Source: Saccoglossus kowalevskii (lineage: Eukaryota > Hemichordata > Enteropneusta > Harrimaniidae). Taken from it: DNA of 64,000 nucleotides. The stretch is from positions 271,508 to 335,507 of the forward strand of contig NW_003119427.1 of NCBI RefSeq assembly GCF_000003605.2, in the 5' to 3' direction. Position 1 is the stretch's first letter; the number at the start of each line of letters is the position of its first letter. Shown here piece after piece: positions 14,292-29,200 of this stretch. Below the pieces are notes generated by a model that was not told the DNA's origin, did no database searches, and worked only from the letters and a program-made list of their open reading frames with translations. The position numbers and the translations under genes were made by a program.

Positions 14292-17200
14292 ACATATTTA
14301 AAAAATTTGAAGAAATCGTATGTGTCAAGAAAGTTAAAACCAAGTCAACGGTTGCACTTGATCTAAGGTCAAAGAGTTCACTATTTGTGAGTGGGCTAAG
14401 AATTATGTTAACCAAGTTTACCAAGGGGTGGACTGAACAGAAATTGTGCCAAATTATCGAACAATGATAACATTAATAAAGCTGTTTATGTATGGTTTTT
14501 TCAAGAACGGTCTGCAGGAGCTCCACTCTCTGGTCCCATCATCCAATGCAAAGCATGCATCATCACCTAGCAACTCAAAGACAACTTTGAATTTTAGGTC
14601 AGTTCGGGGTAGTTCTGGTGCTAGCCAAAAAAACCTATACACAACTGTGAAGCTTGATCTGAGACATGGACTGTTTTTTTTCAGAAACATCACAGGAAAC
14701 ATACTATAAATAAATCCATGTGTGTATACTAGTATGTGCTTTTTATCCATTTTCAATGTCCCCAGGGTAGTCACAGATTTTTGCTTGGATCCCGACACCA
14801 GTTACTTAGCGAAAGGTCACTGTATCTAACTGGTAATGGTATGCTAATTTTGATTTAAGCAAAGGTTTTCACAGATGTGTGATGCATGTGTTAAGTTGTC
14901 TGTGAAATGCCCACCTGCAACATTCATTTTTTGGGGGTTTCTTTTGCCCTGAAATAGACATTAATCAAAGAAAGCTTAGAAAGAACTCCCTTGTGCTGAA
15001 GGTATTGGAGGAATGAAGTTAGCACATGCCTTTATTAGACCAAATACAGCATTTTGAAAATTGACAAATCATTATGCAAATTATGTACTTAATATGCATG
15101 GATTCTAGTTGCAGACTCCCTTCCTGTCACAGTCTGCTGTTTATGGCTTTACAACTTCTCCTGAAGTGAAACTGCACCAACAAACACCACACAAAGAGCA
15201 AAGCTGTGCAAATGCTACACACTGAATTCTGTAAAAACTTGTAGTTGGAAAACTATTCATTTTACAAGTGTCAGTCATTTTATTTTCTGGAAGCAAAATA
15301 TTATCCAACAAGCCATGCGTGGCACAGTCCCTGTTAGTTATCAAATTTAAGATATAGTTTTATTTATAGTAATATAATTTTGCACATAAACATGTCAGAG
15401 GTATGGACCCAGAAGCTGATAGTTGATTATGATTTAACATTAAAATGATTGACATTCAGTCATCTTGTATTTGATGGTCAAAAATTTTTTCATATTGAGA
15501 AATATTGCTATGGAACAGCATTAATTAAAACATTTTGAATCAGATCTTCAAACAAATACATCTGTATATCTATGACATGATATATATAAAATTTGAACAT
15601 AATCAGTCAAAGCATGTCAGAGTTATGGTACTAGGATCACATTCATTAAAATAAAATGAATGTGCATCAAGGTCCCATAATGTCCAATGTATGTAAGTTT
15701 GAACAAAAAACATCTGCAAATAGTCAACATTCAGTTCGCAATGCCAGAAATGCTTGATCATTCTGCCATCTTGAATCAGATAGTGAAACAAATTGACATG
15801 CCTATGTATAATATTATGTATGATTTACGATATGTGTGAGGTTTGAATGTAATCAGTCCAGGCATGTATAAGATATGCACAGAGGTCAATCCATAATTAT
15901 GCACAGTCAATATCCCAATACACATCACTAACATACGATTGTCGCTCACTAAGCGTCGTTGGCGAGTGAAAATCTGATTATAAAAACGTTCAGTAAGATT
16001 TCAAACAAATTTCCATGAATTTCAATGAATGCATGTTTCGTTGCATCAAACTAGAAATCTAATTTTAGGAAATACGTGTATGTTTGCAATCTTGCGCATT
16101 CTATATGATACAGGGACAAGCAATTGACCAATGGAAAATGTGCATTCATGTATAAGGTCATTGAATGCATCCAAATATGGTTCCGATGACCTGAAGTTTT
16201 AACTTTCAAAATGGCAGTTGTTCTTGTTGAAGGCTATCAATCGACGATCAAGTGATGTCACCAGGAGAATACTTGTATGCAAATGAGGACTAACGAGGCG
16301 CCTCATTGTGAAATGCAATAAATGACTGATAGTAGACAGCAACTTTACTTGTGCTCATATATATGCACTATTCACAAAACCAATTTTGGACATCGGAGTT
16401 ACAAGCATTTCACAGGCGAATTTTAATTATAGACTGAACAGACAAAATGTGACATTTTCAACAACATTTTCTGTGGAAGAAAGTAGACAATATATGGAAC
16501 TATTTTGTGAAAAATGCCTGCAGCTGACTTTAATAGGCAATCAGAGGGTTAAACTTTATTGACATTTAGGGGAGAGTAGGAAATCAAACGGGCGGTTCAC
16601 CGGTTGCAACCGCAGTCGTAGGAAAGGTGTGAAATACGTATTTTACAGTTTCCTTTGTGATTCCATTGGTCTTTGTTTCAAATAGCTGTTTTTAAATCGA
16701 GCAGGTTACGAGCATCGTTGGCATGGAAATACTAAGCATATGGTAATATTATCGGCTCACGTATTTTATTAATATAAAAATCCATAAGTCCAATGCTGTA
16801 TACGAATTGTTGTTGCGTGAAACAATGTTGTATTTTATGCATGTATTTATCACCAACTCCAAGAGTAAAAGTCGTAACTTTCGAAGGTACGAGTATTATG
16901 ACTCGTCCATACATTGCACTTACGTTTGGTACACTTGAATAAAGTCTACCACATGAAAAAAATGTTATTTACGAAGTTTTAAATAGCCGAGCCTTCCTGA
17001 TTCGAGCCTCTTGTTGATTTGACAACGGTGGGTATCATTAATGTTTATTCTTTGCCTGTATCGCATTCCAGACAAAAAGTTCAAGATCGGTAAACAAGAA
17101 ATGGACGAACTAAAATGTCTCCTGTGTTTCACGTGCAACATGATTATTAAAAAAAAACAGATCTAAATCTAACCTTGCACACATAATCTTGTATTGACAC

Positions 17201-20200
17201 GTCTTTTTTTTTTTTTTTTTGTCAAAAACGACGTTGCCTTTCAGTTAACTTCGCGTTCATGGTATTTGTGAGAGTTTACCGATTTTTTGAACAAATGTTA
17301 AGTAACTATATCGTTTTGCGTCAAACTGGGTGGCCCGAATTTAAATGTCAGTGCGTGAACTCATTGAGGTCATTGCCCATTGCCGCACGTAATTCAATGG
17401 TTATTATAGTTCAGTCATGTACGCGAATTATGCGATCGAAGTGTGCTGCGAGTTTATTATAGAAAAATTTAACATTACGCATGATATTGTACGTGTATGT
17501 TGTTGTATGGTTACATATTTACTTTATTTCAAATAAAATAATTCACCGATGAGTCACAAATATTTAAAATATTTTCTCGACTTTCGTTAGACACCTGACT
17601 CCGGGACCTGACTATCTTTTTCAATGATTTAAATGCGCCCATGTTTAAATTTGCGTAATAATTACAAATGCAACGCATTATCAAGTCGGTAATATTGAAA
17701 TATTCACAGACCCAATAGCCCGGGTTAGTATCCCAACAACAATAAAAATAACTTAGTTTGCGTAATTATTATAAAAGCAATACATTGCAAAGTTGAAATA
17801 TTTAGAGCCCGTGAAATACTGTAAACATATTTGCGTTATTAGAAAAGCAGCACACTAAGTAAACGATGTTGAAATATACAACGCCAATACAGAGTTGAAT
17901 ACAAGTTGTGTTATTACAGTACCGCCAGATATAATAACAATTTTACGAGATCGACACGTGGACCAAGAAAGAAAAAGGTTGCTAAGGTAACACACCAGTT
18001 CAGTGCGTGACTTGGGGTCAAACTTCGGTCAACACATACTTGATGTCAGCATCGCAGCGTAGNNNNNNNNNNNNNNNNNNNNNNNNNNNNNNNNNNNNNN
18101 NNNNNNNNNNNNCAGCGTAGCAAGTTTCGCAACGTACTTGAAGTTCAATTGTGCCCCAAAATGATGTCGACGATCACTCAATTGTCGCAGCGCATGTTGT
18201 ACCAAGTCCATGATACACCCTGTTTCGACTTTGGCTTGCTTTTCCTTTTTAGTGCATGTTCTTGTTCACGTAAATGCGACCTCTCACCAATATATTAAAA
18301 CGCTTTGAATTTATACTTATGCGTGATTATATTTGGTCTACGCGAAACATTAATCTTTCTAAACATTTTCTGAGACCATGCATGATATATATTCACAAAA
18401 TAATGCGATCTTATTTTATATTATGTTGATCTCTACGTCTTTCTGGATCGTTTTGTGATTTTATTTCAAGGCTCAGGCAAAAAAAATTATGTCAACTATT
18501 ATAGACTAGTTTCCTAGCTTTTGGCTCAGCCAAATTGGTTTAATTTTTCATTAGAACTTTGTGATCCTTTTAATTTCCCAGTTCTTTGTGTTCATTGATG
18601 GTCTTGACAATAAGTGTGAATTGCTGTGCGAGCCCACCGTGGACGACCGCGGTCAGCAGGTGTCATGGAATCTATGCATAAATTTGCATAAAATGCGGTC
18701 GACCGGCGAGCACCCACCACCACCGAGGTAATGACCGCTGTGCATCGCCCGTTTGATTTCCTACTCTCCCCTTATGGGATATGGCTCCATGGAACTGTAT
18801 TCGTCTAAACAAGATGCTGTTCACTCAGTCTACCATTTCGGATTTGATGGTGACAAAAAATGCAACTGTGTTTGTCCGCTTTGATACATGTAAAGTTTAA
18901 ATTTGATACAATACATGGTTCAACAATTCTTAAAACAAAATGGCCACCACTTGGAAAATTGAACAAATTGTATCAATTTCGTTCAACGTATGCACTAAGT
19001 TTATGCCAAATCCATCCACACATCACTGAGTCCGGCTCCGGAATAGTGATGCTATTTGATGTTAAGACATCCATTGTTAATCATGCACAGGAACGGCAAA
19101 GAAGAATTCAAAGAATTAACAGCTACAAAAGGTAGTTTCACATCGTTGTATCATTTTAAAAAGAAACTGATTGCAGCAGTATTGAATATGCTTCAGTATA
19201 AATGTACGACAATGGCTACCACTGTGAGAGCGAACCACTGTGATGTGCATATAATTAACTAACCCACCATGTTCCTGTAAACCTTGTACACATGTTCCAA
19301 GCCAAACAAGATGAATAGAACAACTTCTGCTAATAGATTTATACTAAAAGCTGCTGATAAATATTTTAATACACCCACTAACATTTAATAATTAAACTTA
19401 CCTTAAGCAAATCGGCAACATCTCTTGTATTATCCACAGAAATTGCATTTGCAACTTTTTTCGGAAGCTCCCTCAATATAAGATCCTCAACAACAAGAAG
19501 ATTAAAACCATACACGGCAACTAGATCATCAACTATTCTGCCTTTCTTTGAACCAGGACCACCTACAGAATAACAAATAAATAATGCAAAAATTACAAAT
19601 ATATTTAGTTTAAATATCACTCCCCTACCCGACAGCGTGGAAAAAATGATTATTTGATTCTCAAAATTGAACACAATTTGAAAACAAATACTGGTGGTTT
19701 TTAAAATACATTTTAGAAGCAAAAATTGTTTTAAATGTTAGAAGGTTAGAGGGCAAATTTTGTGCTAACAGACAAATCACTGTATACGTTGCAGTGACCA
19801 CTACCCTTAGCAAAACCTAAATACTTCTCTCAAGCTACATGTATACATGTATCACTAATGAAGAGTGGTGGAGCTTATTACTTACATCGTACAAAACATA
19901 CATAAGGTTGATTGCAACAGATTTATACTAGGAAAACAAATTTTGATAGCATTAAATGCATGAAGGCATCGTTAAATGCATGAAGGCATAGTTACCTACA
20001 AGTTAACTTTCATGATATACCGGTACTAGGAATTAACCAAGCTAATAAACAATATAATTATAGGACAGCATACAGGGCTTGAACTTCACAGTGGAATTGA
20101 GGCAATTTGTTTGCTTTGGTGTCATTTCAAAATACAGATATTAGTGGCATTCATGTTACTGATCTATGCACAAGTCAAAACTTGTGTGTGAATCGTCAGG

Positions 20201-23200
20201 ACCGAGTCAGCATATGCCAAAAAAAAATTGATCTTGGTCCCAATATAGAGCGAGAGCGGGGATCAAAACTTGGCACGTGTCAAGATTTTCTGCCTGAACA
20301 CTAGACACGAACTAAAATGACGCCCTTGGTGGTGAATTTAACATATATAGATCCATACTAGTATGACATGACAATTGAGGTAAGTGCAGTTAAATATGGT
20401 TTGATGCTGCAGTAATAAAAGAAAAAAAAATGCAGAACATTGTCAGCGAGACATTTATTTGCTGCTGTAACCTGTTCCTTTTTGCAATGCTACATTGATA
20501 TGAAAAGACAGTTCTTTGAATAGTTTTTTGCTGTTCATTTATGATGACTCATAATAAATACAATAACAACAAATGAATATGATTTCAATAAAGTAATTAT
20601 TATCATCATTACCATCATCATACATGTTGTATGCGTTTGTTTACCTTGTTTTGGTCAACAACAGATCAACGAATGAGGGCGTTATTTTGGCATGAGCTAA
20701 GTTTGGTTCCTGACTAATGTGAAAGCAACTGCTGGAATCCCTCTCCAAACACGAAAGATTAAAAATTTCAGCACATGCCGAAATCTCGTAACATGAACGT
20801 AGTAATTGCCTATACACTAAAAAGCCAATTTAATCTAATTTGGCCTTGAAACTGGGTGCCTCCTCAACTACGAAGTTCAAGCCTCGAGTATGTTTGTACA
20901 TAATTAAGAATAAGCAAAAATCATTTTTATGTACAGTTTTGAAATAGAAAAAGTTACTTTTAATAATGTAGAATCTGTCTGGCACAATAGGGGAAAAGAC
21001 ATTTCAAGAAATTTCACTGAAACAAAAAAAACAAAAAATCAGTGATGTCAGCATTACCAAATGTGAATGAAATCAGCACAGATACAACTGAGAAATGGTT
21101 GATGACATGTTGAAACGTTTTTTTGGGGACAAATTTGATCAGCAGTCGGCCCAAGGTCAATGAAACGAAACAAAAAACAAATTGATGTGATATGTAGACA
21201 GTTACAGCAATGTATGTCATAATGTTTTTGTTTCACAATTGAACAACAGCAATCCAGGCATGTCTGAGAAATGATGTTGGAACACAGACAAAACCCAAAA
21301 CATACATTAAATCACTGTTTCAGATTTTGATTGACAGTCCAATTAATACTACTAATGAATTTAACAGCATTTATAATTTCTCTATAAAACACAATTGATT
21401 TATGTGTGATGGCAATAATACAGTGTTAAGTATGAGTGAAATCACTTGGCTTTGACAAACACACAGACAGTGTTGCATGATGTACTGTATGTTCACAGGC
21501 ATCCATTGTCAAGTAGCCATCATTGTTCAGCCACTATTCAAAGGCTTTACATGTATACATATGAAAAACATCATTATTTATGGTATAATGAATAAAAATA
21601 AGGATACAGCCAGTCAAAGATGAGGTGGGTACAAGATTCAAAAATGTTCAGTGACCCTTGCATATTTCTGATCTTCTTGCTGTACTAAGCTTCAAATTAA
21701 AAATAAATCTGACACTAAATAGAGGGTTATCATCACGTACAATGAACACTGTGCGTCATACCTAGACAAGTATGGTGAAATACAGGTATATATCTGATGA
21801 CTGTAAATTGGTTCACAGAATAGAATGGAAGTTGATAAAAAGGTTAACACATCTAGTTAAGATTGGGGTTGAAAAAATGGAATAGCAAGCTGAAGCAAAT
21901 TTCTTAATTCAGTTCGGATGATTGAATGCCACATTTCACATTATTTAATATGAATTTTCTGACAGTATTGCTCGAGAAGAGAATAATTTAATTGGTTGCC
22001 ATGACAACTTCAAAATATAAACACTGGCACATACATCCATGGATGAATGATGTGATGATATGCATGTAATGGAATTGTATTGAGAGTTATTAGTAGGCAA
22101 GTCACACAAGTATGTAATTGCTACAATGCATATATACCGCTTGCTTAATTTCAGTCTGGCTGATGGTTTTTATACACTGAAATAAAACAAAATACATGGC
22201 TGGAAAAAAGACTACGTTAATCAAAATAAACACGTACTAAGCATTAAGCGTGACCTGAACCAATGCAATGTACCTAATAACACAAACTGGTGCTAGGTGA
22301 TTTGGTGTTATTTATGTCACGTGTGCTTTACATGTTCTTACAATGTAAGCAGCAAACTGCAAGTTTATAATTTGGTCCAAACTGGCTTGCAGGAAAAACT
22401 CTTGTTAGAATGCTTGTTTGGTTAACGCTTGAAAAAACAAGACAACAATAACACAAGGCCAGTGACCATGATGTTCCATTACATTAGTTTCAATTCTCTT
22501 TTCATATTTTGATTTGTATAATATCATAAGGTGGAAATATGCATGTATAAATATCATTTGTCAATTGTTCAATATGTTTGATTATTTACCTAATCGAAAA
22601 GGGGCAGTGTTATTATTCACTGGTACTATATCATAATATCCTGGAACTTGTAATACATGTATTCATGCGATGGATGCACATGTATTCGTAATTAATATTT
22701 CTGACTTTGCTTTTGCTTTGCATACATGTATACTCACCAAACTTAGCATAAAGGGTACATGCATGTAGCTCCAAAAATCACATGTTTTAGCGGGTAGGGC
22801 ATGTAGTCGAGCAACGCCACCAAAAAAGTATGTAAATGACAATTTTTGATTATCATGTGTCAGATTGAGGTGAATATTATGTCTTTGGAGAAAATAAAAT
22901 TGTAAAATTAGTTGTGTTGTCATTGATTCCCACAACACTTTTATAATAAAAAAAACAGAAATGGTCACAAAATATGCACTTTTTATTCCATTTTTAATTA
23001 CGTATCACCAGAATTTACGATGTTAAAATTATTAGGGTCTTTGGGACAACAGTCAAAATCAAAATCATCATTATTATTTTCATTATCGAATGTGTTCGAT
23101 TGTACGCAAACTCTTGATGCAAATTTGACTTGATAGGTCAAGTCTGTTTATAAGAATCAGAATGTTATGTTGTACCAACGCAATTCTCCGGGAATTCCCA

Positions 23201-26200
23201 AAGGCATTCTGGACGCAATGCACAAGTTGTGCAAGTTAGACAAAAAATATTCACTAAAATTAGAAATTAAACCATCTGTTAGAGGTTCACCCAAGGTACA
23301 TGTATCTGCATATAAAATATCAAAGCAATTTGCCTAGCCATTTTCAATAAGTTGAAAATGGCCATTTTTTCTCAAAAATGACAAAAATATTCACTAAAAT
23401 TAGAGAATTGAAGATAATCTGACTGAGGTCCACTCAAAGTGTCTACACTGTATGTATAAAATATTGAAGCAATCGGGGTAGCAGTTTTCAAGAACCAGTC
23501 GAAAATAGCCCTTTTTACGAAAGATATTCATGTATAGTATAAGTGCTTTCCTAATGGTATTTCATAATATTCATTGCAAGTAACAAGTACTCACATGTAA
23601 TCTATGGGGATTAAGTCAAGCTAGAGTGAGGAGGCTAGAAAACTTGTATAGCATAGGGATTTTCCAGATCAACACAGATGCTCTTTTTGATCCTTTGAGG
23701 TATGTTAATATCAATGTAAGAATAGATTTTGAATCACAGTGCCTCACATACTGTAAATACATGTAATACGTACCATGTATTAAGATAAAACACAGCAATT
23801 TGTGGATTAATATAAATCAAATTGCATTCACCAGTAATACAACTATTGTACAAGGAAATTATGCTGATCAACTGTCCACAAGCTATGTTCCTATCACTCA
23901 TTTGGTTATTTCAAGTGACGACAGCCAAGTAAGTAATCCAATCTGTATTGTAATTTTCAGCCATTTTGTATGATACAGTATATGGAAGAATTTCAATTAA
24001 TTCCAAAATAAGTACATGTACATTAGAATTGGAAAATATATTAGAGTACCTGCATTAGAACCAATCAACACAATGTACCGGTACTGTACATATGCTTTGT
24101 CTAGGATTTGAATACAGAATCAATTTACGTATGCAAATAAATTTGTAAAATTTAAATGTTGCAGTGGTTTAAGATCTAAAATTATATTTGAAAAAAAAAT
24201 TATTCATAGATTTTAAGTTATCACAAATGATGCAACTAGCTTTAATGTTCACATACGAGATGCACCATAGGAGTTTTCAATGTTAGTGATGACCTATCAC
24301 ATTTTTCCTTTAACTTCATGCAATGAAGCGCACTCGGTGGAGAAACAGATTGAACCCAATTCCTAACTTCTTTGTACATTATATATATGATCACACATGC
24401 ATATAAAATCCATATCAAAAGCTTCTCATGATACTTTAGAATGCTCTTAATCTTGCACATCCTGGACAGCATCCAAAAAACACAACATTTCCATAGCAGC
24501 ATTTGATACACAGCTAACTGGAAATTATTAAGTTTGTGATGCATGTAACCATGACAGCAAAATCATGTCAGCACAGGTGTCCCCCTGTTCATTTAATAAA
24601 GCATATAAATAATTATGTCCCAAATAATACTGTTAAGTGCAGCAGGGTATCATTTTTCATAGAAATACATGTATAATCTATTATGACAGTGACTTATTCG
24701 CAAAATAACATGTATGATTGGAAGTAAAGCACACAAAAGGCATGATTTCTTGGAATGCTCAATGGGTAGACTCTAAACCATTTTATGCTTATTTCACCCA
24801 TAACCCAGCTTTTCATTTTCCAGAGTTTCATTTTTACCCAGGATGCATCACACACACACAAAAACACAACTGCCGTATGTGCAGGATTATGTCTAGAGGC
24901 AAGTTAGAAATGCCAAACCTTCATGAATTGTTCAGAATACATTTGCTAACAATGACAGACCAATTTTACTTGCTTTGATCAAAAACATTTTAAAATGAAG
25001 TATAAATGTCTCATTTATACTTGCTTCACTCAAATGCCTTCAACTGCCATATTTTTGATGACTAGGTCAAACAGTAAATGACAAGGTCAGTCAGAAATGA
25101 CTGTCGAAAGAACAGATTTTAAATGCATATTGTATTACTACAATCTGCATGTATGTGTATTTATCAAACATTTGCAGTATTACTGGTAATAATAATTGCT
25201 GCCTAGTGTCAGTTTAGAACACAAAAATAGCTGAATGACTAATTAGTGGCATTAGATTAGATGATTGTAAGGAATATACCTTGGAACTGGATGTATACAA
25301 AATGAATTGTATCATGAATATGCACGTCTTTGTACTGAACAACAATTCACATCACATTGACCATAAAAGATCGATTCTTGAGGGTAGGTCACTCATGTCA
25401 AATAGTCCTTTTTTACATGCAGCAGTAGATAAAACCAAGCATACTAGGAACTGACATACAATAAATTCAATTCTGTCCTACTGGAGCACATAAAACAAAT
25501 TAAAATTAAGTCAACTACATATACTGCAGCTTGTTCATTTGCACTCACAGTCGCCATTCTCAGTTTCCTACTTCAAATTCACAGTACCAGTGTAGAGGTC
25601 ATATATACTCCATAAAAAGAACTATGAAGTGGATATACATGTATTAAAGAACAGGAATGAACAGTTGACAGTCAAATACGCCAGCATGTTTCACTTTCTA
25701 GAGAAAGAGGCTTGAACATACTAGGAAATAACAATAATGTACTAAGTTTTTTTCAAGTGTATGCCAATTTTATATACCGGGTAGTCATAGACAGGTGTTT
25801 TATGAAAGGTAAAATCAAAACAAGCAGTGGAGTGTGCAATGCAATGGATTCTGAAACACTAGAGAAAACAACACTATAAAATCACTTCTGAGTGGTCACT
25901 GAAGCGATAGTTACAAATAATTGTATGTTTACAACAAGTGCCCTCTAGCACAAATTCGCTAGTCCAACCCGCCAGGAGAAAATGCATAAATCTGATCTTT
26001 CAAGGAGATTTAAGCCAAACAGAAAATTGTATCATGAGAATACATGTACCTTGAGTATGCATAAATGCAGTATGTTGATTGCATCAATCAACGCATAGAG
26101 AAGGACGATAATGTGATCCTGCACTGCCTAAGTGCATACTTTGAGGTATTCCAGTGATAACATTATTATTATACATCATCATTTCTTATTGTAGTAATAA

Positions 26201-29200
26201 TTTAGGAGATACAAATAACAGCCAAAAGTACCAATGAAAAACATTTTGCGTTTCACTGACACGATTTTATTTCCACCGCACACTATAGCACGTCTGCGTC
26301 CAATGTAAATAAAAGAAAGTTTTTGAATATGAAGTGTAAATGTTGTTAACGACACAGTTTACCCATGTAAAGTGCAGATACATTTGAAATTAATGCAAAT
26401 AATGCTTTTTACGAAATTCTATTGTGCTAGATGTATAATAATATGGGTTAATTAGAATATGGAAAATTTTGATCAAAAAAATTGACATCTAATTTGAGCC
26501 AGTTTCCAGTGCGATAATAATTTTTCATATATAACTTGATGTTGTTATCATGTACATGCAGTAATAGGAGTGAAAATTGGAATTTGGCTTAAAAGTATGT
26601 TGGTATACCGTATTATGGGCACATCATATCACAAGACAATGGGGAAAAATAACAGGTTTCTATATCTATTAAGATAGTTTCAAGTATAATTTTATGGATG
26701 TTTTATATGAGCCAAAATGGGTCAAAATGGTTGCCAACACCTACAACTTCATCCACACAATGACTTGTTTATGCCAAGAAAACATTTCATATGCTATGTT
26801 CACACAGCAGCATTCTATCGGAGCCAAAATACTGCCATATGATGATTAACAGGAGATTATCTACAATGCATTTACACGGTCGGGCCTAACGAGAGCAGAG
26901 ATCTGCCAGAGTTCAATTCAGTTCGATCAGAGCCGAACGAAACAGTGCCCTCAACTAATTAGTATAAAAAAAACATGGCTGAAAACAATTTTTGCTTGTG
27001 TTGTTTCTTTACATGGCACAATGTTGTTGGGCTGAGAGAAAAAAAAAACAGTCACGAGTCTGAGCATGGAGGTAGAACAGACAATGCACTGCTGTTATAT
27101 GATTTAGGTATTAGTATCACGAATAAATAAGAAACGCATGTTACAGCCTATTCGCTTAAGTTATTGTCATGCAAAATTATCATTTTGTAATTGTTCAACT
27201 GTTGTGATATGTGTAACAGTTGTCAATCTAAACCTACATGTACTAGGAACACATCACCGTACTGTGACCGCTTCTATAATTTTTATCTTTGATGTCTTTA
27301 AAAGGTTTCTTCAATTGCCATTCAGTCGTTCTTTCAAGTTTTTGTCGCATAATTTCGCTATTTTTCTGTTTCCCCGTGAGCTATATTAGGGCGCGTACCT
27401 CTTCGTCAATCCGGAAATTGTGTGAAATTACAAACAATGTTGTCTCTGCCATAGTTGAAATAATAGGTTACTTGAAGAAGATTATTAAGGGTGTGAGTAG
27501 GCTCAGACTTTTGGGCCTTGATGCGTATACACGGTCGGAGCCATGTCGAGGCTCAACCCTATCAGAGTTTAACCCCGAGCCGAACTTGACTCAAGCTGGC
27601 TCGAGCCGAACGTGTATACACAACCGTCGTGTGAACGTGGCAATACACAGCTCCCAGAATAAATATAAATAAGTAAATTTGTTTTCACTTTAAAGGTGAG
27701 GAATTACCCGGTACTGACATATCACTCTATACTTTTCAGCCAAAATTTAAGATTACCGTATCCATTGTTAAAGTGATTAGCAGTTGAAGAAATTATAGAC
27801 CCCCTCACCTAAAAAAACATCAACACCCCTGTTTTCACCACTGCAGAAGAAATGTCTTTGCCCAACATTACCAGTCACATCATAGGGCAAATTATTGAAG
27901 CGTGTATTTAAAAAGCATAGAATATATTAGCCAATGTACAAAGTCATAATTGTACAGCAAAATGGGACAGGCCATTGAATTTTAATTGTGTGACTGTTCC
28001 AAACTCATTGAGATTTGTACAACTATACACCCTGGATGCTCACCAAAATATAATTGGTATCTTGGTAAACAGAGATGCACAATACTATCCTACATACCAA
28101 TGTGTATGCCATAACAACGATGGGTCTATTATCTCTTTTGAAAAATTCTGCTTTAGCAACCACAACTGAGAGGTTTAAAAATAAACTTATGTGCCATGCT
28201 TCAAATGATTTCTTTTCTTTAGTATAAGAGAAGAAAGGTGGTTAATAGATATCCATCCTGACAACCTGGCAATGTATGCTGAATATGTTAAAGCATGGGC
28301 ATGTGAGCTGGGTGCCATTGAAGTTAATGCACTCTATCACAGCATTGCATTCATTTGTGAACAAGGTTGCAACAAGTTTTGATCCATACTGTACATTCTT
28401 TTAACATTTGTATATCCAGTGCAAGAAAGATACATGGTCAAGAATCTGAAGTTGCACACTTTAATAAAAAAATTTCATTCAATGCATTTTTATTGGGAGA
28501 AATATAAAAGTGTTGACTTTTATTTATATCATGCTTACAGGTCAATTGCAATTGTTTGTGGAAGTACCCGTATATCAAGCCTTTTTTTTATATGCAACAC
28601 TAGATTAGTGAATTTTTTCTAGTCCAATCAGCAACACAGCAAGAGTTTAAATGTCATTATTAGTCCCCTTGGTGTTTTAAGCTACACAATGGAACATGAA
28701 TTATTATCACTGCAAGCTTCCAGTGTGCATACAGTGAACATTTCATAGCAACAAGACAAACAAATACATTTGTACAAGTAATACATATAGGTAAAGGCAA
28801 ATGCCCACACAGGATAAATGCAACTTTCAGTCATATTGATTTATAAGACTATTAATCTGTTGTCCCTGTACGAGAAGTCACTAATAATTGTATAAATGAA
28901 TTAGATTAAGGTCGTCATAGATACAACCTGGGTACACAAAATATCTATTCAGCAATAGTAGCGTCATGACAATTTCAAAATACCTAACTCCCTTGGTGTG
29001 TCACTATGAAAAGATAATTATTACCCAAGTCAAAGAAACTGTTAATTATGCCGAATTTGAAAGTAATTTTGTTATTAATAGGACAGGTCATCACATAAAG
29101 AAGCTAGAGAGTCAAAATAAGATAAGATTGTTAAAAACAGTAGCAAGTGTTATTTATAGTTTCCTATTAAAAATATGTACAGCTAACGATAATATATGAA

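Larger units (their letters stand above)
9430..19401. other. Intron 2 of adenylate-kinase-like gene (10 kb)
   Basis: This is AT-rich intronic DNA. It contains a decayed family-A MITE (10671-10850), the pogo-like element (14121-14822), a dispersed repeat (15381-15900) and the PIF/Harbinger-like element (16569-18771). A fragment near 9800-9930 with AAATGGCTGCCAGTCAGC resembles the dispersed repeat. No host exon was recognised besides the flanking ones. Confidence 0.65.

Noticed and set aside
14191-14467. Open frames rich in SVCL or TDRQ repeats
   Set aside because: They are translations of the TCTG microsatellite.
14454-14798. 114-codon minus-strand frame as an intact transposase
   Set aside because: It begins with GTG, shows no helix-turn-helix or DDE motifs beyond a weak N-terminal resemblance, and lies in a short TIR element.
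17259-17462. 67-codon frame as a Harbinger protein
   Set aside because: No HHH/DDE nuclease or Myb-like motif is visible; it is too short to support.
27138-27672. Overlapping open frames of 83 and 127 codons as a gene
   Set aside because: They run through a GC-rich repeat island, lack recognisable domains and show no splice structure.
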